Below are positions 32,381 through 36,099 of a stretch of DNA of 36,099 nt, one piece after another (position 1 is the first letter of the stretch; every line of letters begins with the position of its first letter). Below the pieces are notes generated by a model that searched no databases, was not told where the DNA came from, and was given only the letters and a program-made list of their open reading frames with translations. The position numbers and the translations under genes are program-made. Location of the stretch: NCBI GenBank assembly GCA_025999115.1, contig BNWW01000021.1, forward strand, positions 1-36,099, in the 5' to 3' direction. The stretch comes from Bacteroidia bacterium. Lineage in GTDB: Bacteria > Bacteroidota > Bacteroidia > Bacteroidales > Azobacteroidaceae.

Positions 32381-35058
32381 CGTACCACAATTTTTATTAT
32401 TTTTCCATTAAATTTTAAGAAGTAAATTCCCTGTTTTTCGGGTGCAACAATTTGATTGTCTAAGGTATTTTGAATAGAATAAACCGTTCCCACCATATCG
32501 TAAAAACTTGCTGTACCGTTTGCATTCAGGTTTATAGTTTGCAGCGGCTGCACCAAAGTTTGCACCGAACCCGCCGCTAAATGTTCGGGACTGAAATCGC
32601 AGGTAAAAATCTGTTTTCCTGCGCTGTTGGTCAGCAACACGCTGTAAGTGTCTGCCGTCGAAAATTCAGTTTCTCTGTAAATGTATGAGCTTGTTTCGCC
32701 CGCCATTTCAATACCGTTTTTGTACCACTGAAACGCCGTAAAATTGTAGCCGTCGTTGTACTGTGTGTTCATCACGCCCAAAATGTCGTTCCATCGTTGC
32801 GCAATAATGTCCGAAGGGTATTTTACCATCATTTCAAGCGGAATCGTTTGGCTCTCGCCGCAGTTCTTTTCATAAACAGTCAGAGTGGCTTTGTAAACAT
32901 CCGGGCGCGTGTTTTGCGGAATTTCTACCATTATCTTATCATTTGTAAGTTGCTCGCCCGTTTTATCCTGTAATTCTGCATTTTCAAAATCAATGTCAAA
33001 ACTGCCTATTTCGCCTGTTATGCTTTGATATTCAATCTCGAAGTTTGCTTCACCGGGGCAAAGGGCTATTTTATTATTCACGGTGATATTAATTTCGGGT
33101 GCAGGATTTACGCTGAAAATCCCGCTGCCACGACAATCTCCATCCGCAACATTTACCGAATAAATGCCCGCTTGTGTAACATTTATGCTTTGTGTAGTTT
33201 CGCCCGTACTCCAGAGATAGCTTTCGTAATTCTCCGAAACGCTTAACACGGCGTTTCCATGACAAATAAAGTGATCGCCCGAAATATTCGGCTTTAACGA
33301 ATCTAAAACTACCACACGATAAGTGTCCGTTAGTGCGAAAAACTTTAAATCGTCAAAACCCGCTTGCATACTTGTTGCAGTATAACCGGTTGTCGCATTT
33401 GGGGTTACGGTAATTGTTTTTGTTGTTTCGCCGTTATTCCATAAAAAAGGCTCGCTGCCCGGAGCGCTTAAGGTAATATTGTTTCCGTAGCAGATAGTAT
33501 GTTCTTGCGCTTTGGCTTCGGGGAAAACGTGAACGTAAAAAGTGTCCGGCTCAATGGGGCAACCGTCCTCGTGTGAAGCGGTTACCACATACATCCCCGC
33601 ATTTGACTGCGTGCAGTTTTCAATCTGAGGACTGGAAACATTGGAAGTAAAGCCTCCTGCACCCTTCCAGAAGAAGTTTTCCAAACCGGTGGTGTCGGCA
33701 AGTACCATGTTTATGGTTTCACCGGTGCGGTAATACGCTTTGCCGGTATTGCCCGCAAGTGAAATCAGGTTGTAATTGGAAAAATAGCCATAAGAGCAAG
33801 TTCCCGAAGTGTAATCATAAACGCCGAAATGAAAATAGCCCTGCGAATTTTCAATTCTGACCACGCCATTGATTGAGGGCAGGCTTCCAAGAGAATACGA
33901 CCAATCCGGATCATCCGGTAAAGGACTGAAACGGGCTACGGGCAAAAACACATTTCCCATTCCATTGACGTTGAAAGCTCCTATATCGCTCGTTTTGGCA
34001 AGCACTACCACTGTTGGCATTTGAGTGAGAATGGGCGAATAAGCCACCTCGCGCGAACCTGTGCAACTGATAAAGGGTAACATCGTTCCGCCAAGTTCAT
34101 TGCCGTTGCTTGTTACCTGAAACGCCACAAAGGGTTTTCCGTTATCCGAAGTTATCAGCGTAACATTAGCCGCCGGCGCAGTCTGATACTCGCTGCCTTT
34201 GTTCATGGCAGGCAGAGCTACGCCGTTTATCCGAATTACCGTATTGTCTTCGAGCGGGAAAATATTGATTTGTTCCACGTTGCCGTTGGAATTTTTTACG
34301 GCAATATATTTGTCGCCGCAAAGGGCGGTCGGCACAAGTTGTTCGCCAATCAAGTCGAGGTCGCCGCCGCCGCCGTTTACCATATCATCCGAAGTATTTA
34401 CGGCAATGGGCTTGTCGGCGGTAATAACGGTATTTCGCAACTGCGAACCGGCGCTGTTGGAGGCGGCTTTCAAACAATATGCCTGTCCCTTGCCCAGTGT
34501 AATACTAAAAAGCGTATTAGCAGCGTGTCCTATGCAAGCGCGCGAAGGCAGGATTTCAACCGTTGTATTATCTTCCGTTGCCACAATTTCAACCGTATGC
34601 GCAGTGTTTCCCGAGTTAGCCCGTGTAAACTGGCTCGGGACAAGAAATTCCGTTCCCAATCCGTTTCGTCCTTTTAAGGTGTATATTTCACTGTCAGCTT
34701 GCGTAATAGCATAATAACAACTTATTTTGCCGGTGGAAGTAATTTTTATGCCTGTATTCACCACCGCATTTGCCGGTTGGGTAAGCATAATGTTGCTGTA
34801 ACTTTCTAAATGGAGAGTATGCATAGTATTGGCAGGAATATTAACCTTTACCGGCGTAAAACCCGGATTGGCTGGCATCTCCACCGTAACCGCGACCGCT
34901 TCCGAATAAGCCACAAAAGTAAGGTCGCGAACGCGGTTGCGTGAAGAAGAACCGTCTGTTATCAGTTGCGGTGCGGCAAACCAAAATTCGGCGCCGGTCT
35001 GTGCAAAAGCGTTTACAGCCGAAACGAATAAATATACTATACATAAAAACTTTTTCAT
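32377..35058 (-). CDS. IgGFc-binding-domain surface protein with Ig-like repeats and T9SS tail
   Basis: The product has 893 residues and a Sec signal peptide ending near FVSAVNAFAQ. Residues about 20-430 resemble the IgGFc-binding N-terminal domain (GAEFWFAAP start, then repeated beta-strand units with TEDNTTVEI and LEDNTVIRING). Residues about 435-655 form two or three Ig/PKD-like units with Cys pairs and the phrases FLWNNGETTKTI and YLWSTGETTQSI. The last 240 residues repeat the architecture of the upstream gene: AQRWNDIL, FQWYKNG, then a tail with GIYFLKFNGK ending in KIVVR, like a T9SS sorting domain. Its stop overlaps the next start in a 4-base ATGA (32377-32380), so translation is probably coupled to the barrel gene. 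The likely role is a cell-surface adhesin or matrix protein; the ligand is unknown, and IgG binding should not be assumed from the domain name. Confidence 0.82.
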   Translation of the reverse strand: MKKFLCIVYLFVSAVNAFAQTGAEFWFAAPQLITDGSSSRNRVRDLTFVAYSEAVAVTVEMPANPGFTPVKVNIPANTMHTLHLESYSNIMLTQPANAVVNTGIKITSTGKISCYYAITQADSEIYTLKGRNGLGTEFLVPSQFTRANSGNTAHTVEIVATEDNTTVEILPSRACIGHAANTLFSITLGKGQAYCLKAASNSAGSQLRNTVITADKPIAVNTSDDMVNGGGGDLDLIGEQLVPTALCGDKYIAVKNSNGNVEQINIFPLEDNTVIRINGVALPAMNKGSEYQTAPAANVTLITSDNGKPFVAFQVTSNGNELGGTMLPFISCTGSREVAYSPILTQMPTVVVLAKTSDIGAFNVNGMGNVFLPVARFSPLPDDPDWSYSLGSLPSINGVVRIENSQGYFHFGVYDYTSGTCSYGYFSNYNLISLAGNTGKAYYRTGETINMVLADTTGLENFFWKGAGGFTSNVSSPQIENCTQSNAGMYVVTASHEDGCPIEPDTFYVHVFPEAKAQEHTICYGNNITLSAPGSEPFLWNNGETTKTITVTPNATTGYTATSMQAGFDDLKFFALTDTYRVVVLDSLKPNISGDHFICHGNAVLSVSENYESYLWSTGETTQSINVTQAGIYSVNVADGDCRGSGIFSVNPAPEINITVNNKIALCPGEANFEIEYQSITGEIGSFDIDFENAELQDKTGEQLTNDKIMVEIPQNTRPDVYKATLTVYEKNCGESQTIPLEMMVKYPSDIIAQRWNDILGVMNTQYNDGYNFTAFQWYKNGIEMAGETSSYIYRETEFSTADTYSVLLTNSAGKQIFTCDFSPEHLAAGSVQTLVQPLQTINLNANGTASFYDMVGTVYSIQNTLDNQIVAPEKQGIYFLKFNGKIIKIVVR

Positions 35059-35063
35059 GGGTT

Positions 35064-36099
35064 TTACTGTACTATAATTTTCGTCATATCGTCGTCAATT
35101 TTTAAAAAATAAATTCCTTTTTTGTTGGGTGCTACAATGTAATTTCCCTGTATCTGTTGAACAGAATAAACTAATCCGGTGATTTCATAAAATGTAGCCA
35201 TTCCTGAAACCGGAATTTCCCCGAGTTTGATTTGCTGCGCAGCCCGGACAGGATTTTGTATGCCTGTATTCGATAACTCTTTCGAAACAGGAGTTAAGTC
35301 GCAGGTCATTATGGTTGAGCCATCGGTTAGTGTCAGCAGGACAGCGTAACGGTCGGCAGGATCAAACACGTTTCCTTCGCCAAGATAGAGATAAGAGCCG
35401 GTTTCGCCATCCAAAACTTGTCCGTTCTTATACCATTGATAGGCGGTAAAGACAAGTCTGCCGTTGCGGTCGGGATTGTAAAGCGCCAACACATCGTTCC
35501 ATTTTTGCGCCATTAAACTGTTTGAGCCCATCTTGACGGTAATTTTCAAGGGAATATCCGCCGATTCGGAACATACAATTGTACCAAAAAATTTCAAACT
35601 CGCCGAATAATTGCCGGCAAGTAGATTAGACGGCAGCGGTACGACTATCACGCCATCGACTGCCGGCTGATTCATAATATCGGCAAACCCTGCTGCAAGC
35701 GCATTGTCGTCAAACTTTAAATCGTAAACAGCATCTTCCTCTATCTTGTAAGAAAGAGAAAACTCCATTTCATCGGGGCAAATCTGTATCAAGCTGTCGG
35801 TCAAGGCAACTTCTAATTCTTCTACGTCCGACACAGTGAAAGTATCGGCTGCAACACATATTCCGTTACTTGCTTCCACAATATAATTTCCGGCTGTAGT
35901 GGCGGTAAAGGTGCGATCTGTTGACAGCACAGTGTTTTCATTTTCCTTAAACCATGCATAAGTGTCTGCCTCCACACCTGCATCAAGCGTTGCGCTGCCG
36001 CTGCAAAGTAAGGTGTCGCCTGAAATTACCGGCTGCCGGTATTCAATCACTTTAACATTAAAGGTATCTGTTACGGCAAGATAGGGTGAAAATTCAATG
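35064..36099 (-). CDS. T9SS-type secreted surface protein, 5' end outside window (partial)
   Basis: This reading frame stays open to the window edge, so the true N-terminus lies beyond position 36099. A GTG at 36048-36050 is only an internal codon: the residues before it (TDTFNVKVIEY) continue the same fold. The visible part contains an Ig/PKD-like segment (GDTLLCSGSATLDAG and following, about 70 residues), a Cys-containing beta-rich segment, a module with AQKWNDVL and AYQWYKNG, and a final block resembling a T9SS type-A sorting domain (SGMATFYEITGLVYSV, then KKGIYFLK, ending in KIIVQ). About 240 C-terminal residues are paralogous to the end of the next gene (32377-35058), which starts 5 bp after this stop. 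T9SS cargo is exported across the outer membrane and attached or released at the surface. Function is unknown; a role in an adhesin or surface-fibre complex is inferred from its neighbours. Confidence 0.8.
   Translation of the reverse strand, partial: IEFSPYLAVTDTFNVKVIEYRQPVISGDTLLCSGSATLDAGVEADTYAWFKENENTVLSTDRTFTATTAGNYIVEASNGICVAADTFTVSDVEELEVALTDSLIQICPDEMEFSLSYKIEEDAVYDLKFDDNALAAGFADIMNQPAVDGVIVVPLPSNLLAGNYSASLKFFGTIVCSESADIPLKITVKMGSNSLMAQKWNDVLALYNPDRNGRLVFTAYQWYKNGQVLDGETGSYLYLGEGNVFDPADRYAVLLTLTDGSTIMTCDLTPVSKELSNTGIQNPVRAAQQIKLGEIPVSGMATFYEITGLVYSVQQIQGNYIVAPNKKGIYFLKIDDDMTKIIVQ

Overview
The window looks like a Bacteroidota chromosome segment, most likely Bacteroidales. The evidence is two SusC/SusD pairs, lipoproteins with acidic residues just after the lipid-bearing Cys (the Bacteroidota surface-export signal), several C-terminal type IX secretion (T9SS) sorting domains, and one good TAnnTTTG promoter box. 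No taxonomic marker gene is present, so this is inference. All 17 genes I accept lie on the minus strand, so transcription runs from position 36099 towards position 1. Almost every gap is under 40 bp; the exceptions are 178 bp (21498-21675), 115 bp (19220-19334) and the gene-free end (1-559).

Region A (36099 to 29674) looks like a surface apparatus. It holds two T9SS-type secreted proteins with paralogous C-terminal halves; one of them has an IgGFc-binding-type N-terminal domain. After them come two paralogous outer-membrane beta-barrels, and the second barrel also carries regulatory-like repeats and an OmpA peptidoglycan-binding domain. Start/stop overlap and short gaps suggest one operon.

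Region B (29638 to 21676) is a carbohydrate-degradation block. It encodes a small surface lipoprotein, a GH2 beta-glycosidase, a BNR_4 propeller joined to a LamG-like domain, and a 1137-residue fusion of GH43, BNR_4 and GH105 modules. The logic fits stepwise removal of uronic-acid-containing side chains, for example from arabinogalactan-type or ulvan-like glycans; the substrate is inference.

Region C (21497 to 19335) is a single gene for a secreted protein with three beta-trefoil-like repeats and a T9SS tail. It has its own promoter-like box and is followed by a strong hairpin.

Region D (19219 to 560) is a doubled SusCD locus. The order is four-domain fasciclin lipoprotein, SusC, SusD, fasciclin lipoprotein, fasciclin lipoprotein, SusC, SusD, and a GH128-like (Asl1-like) endo-glycanase with a T9SS tail. 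Fasciclin lipoproteins occupy the positions where surface glycan-binding proteins usually sit. A beta-1,3-glucan-like target is suggested by the GH128-like enzyme.

Region E (1 to 559) has no credible gene. It is packed with small palindromes, a 3 x 20 bp tandem repeat, and a long inverted repeat flanked by 17-bp direct repeats that begins just after the GH128 stop codon. A related kind of palindrome sits in frame inside the BNR_4/LamG gene at 25281-25310.
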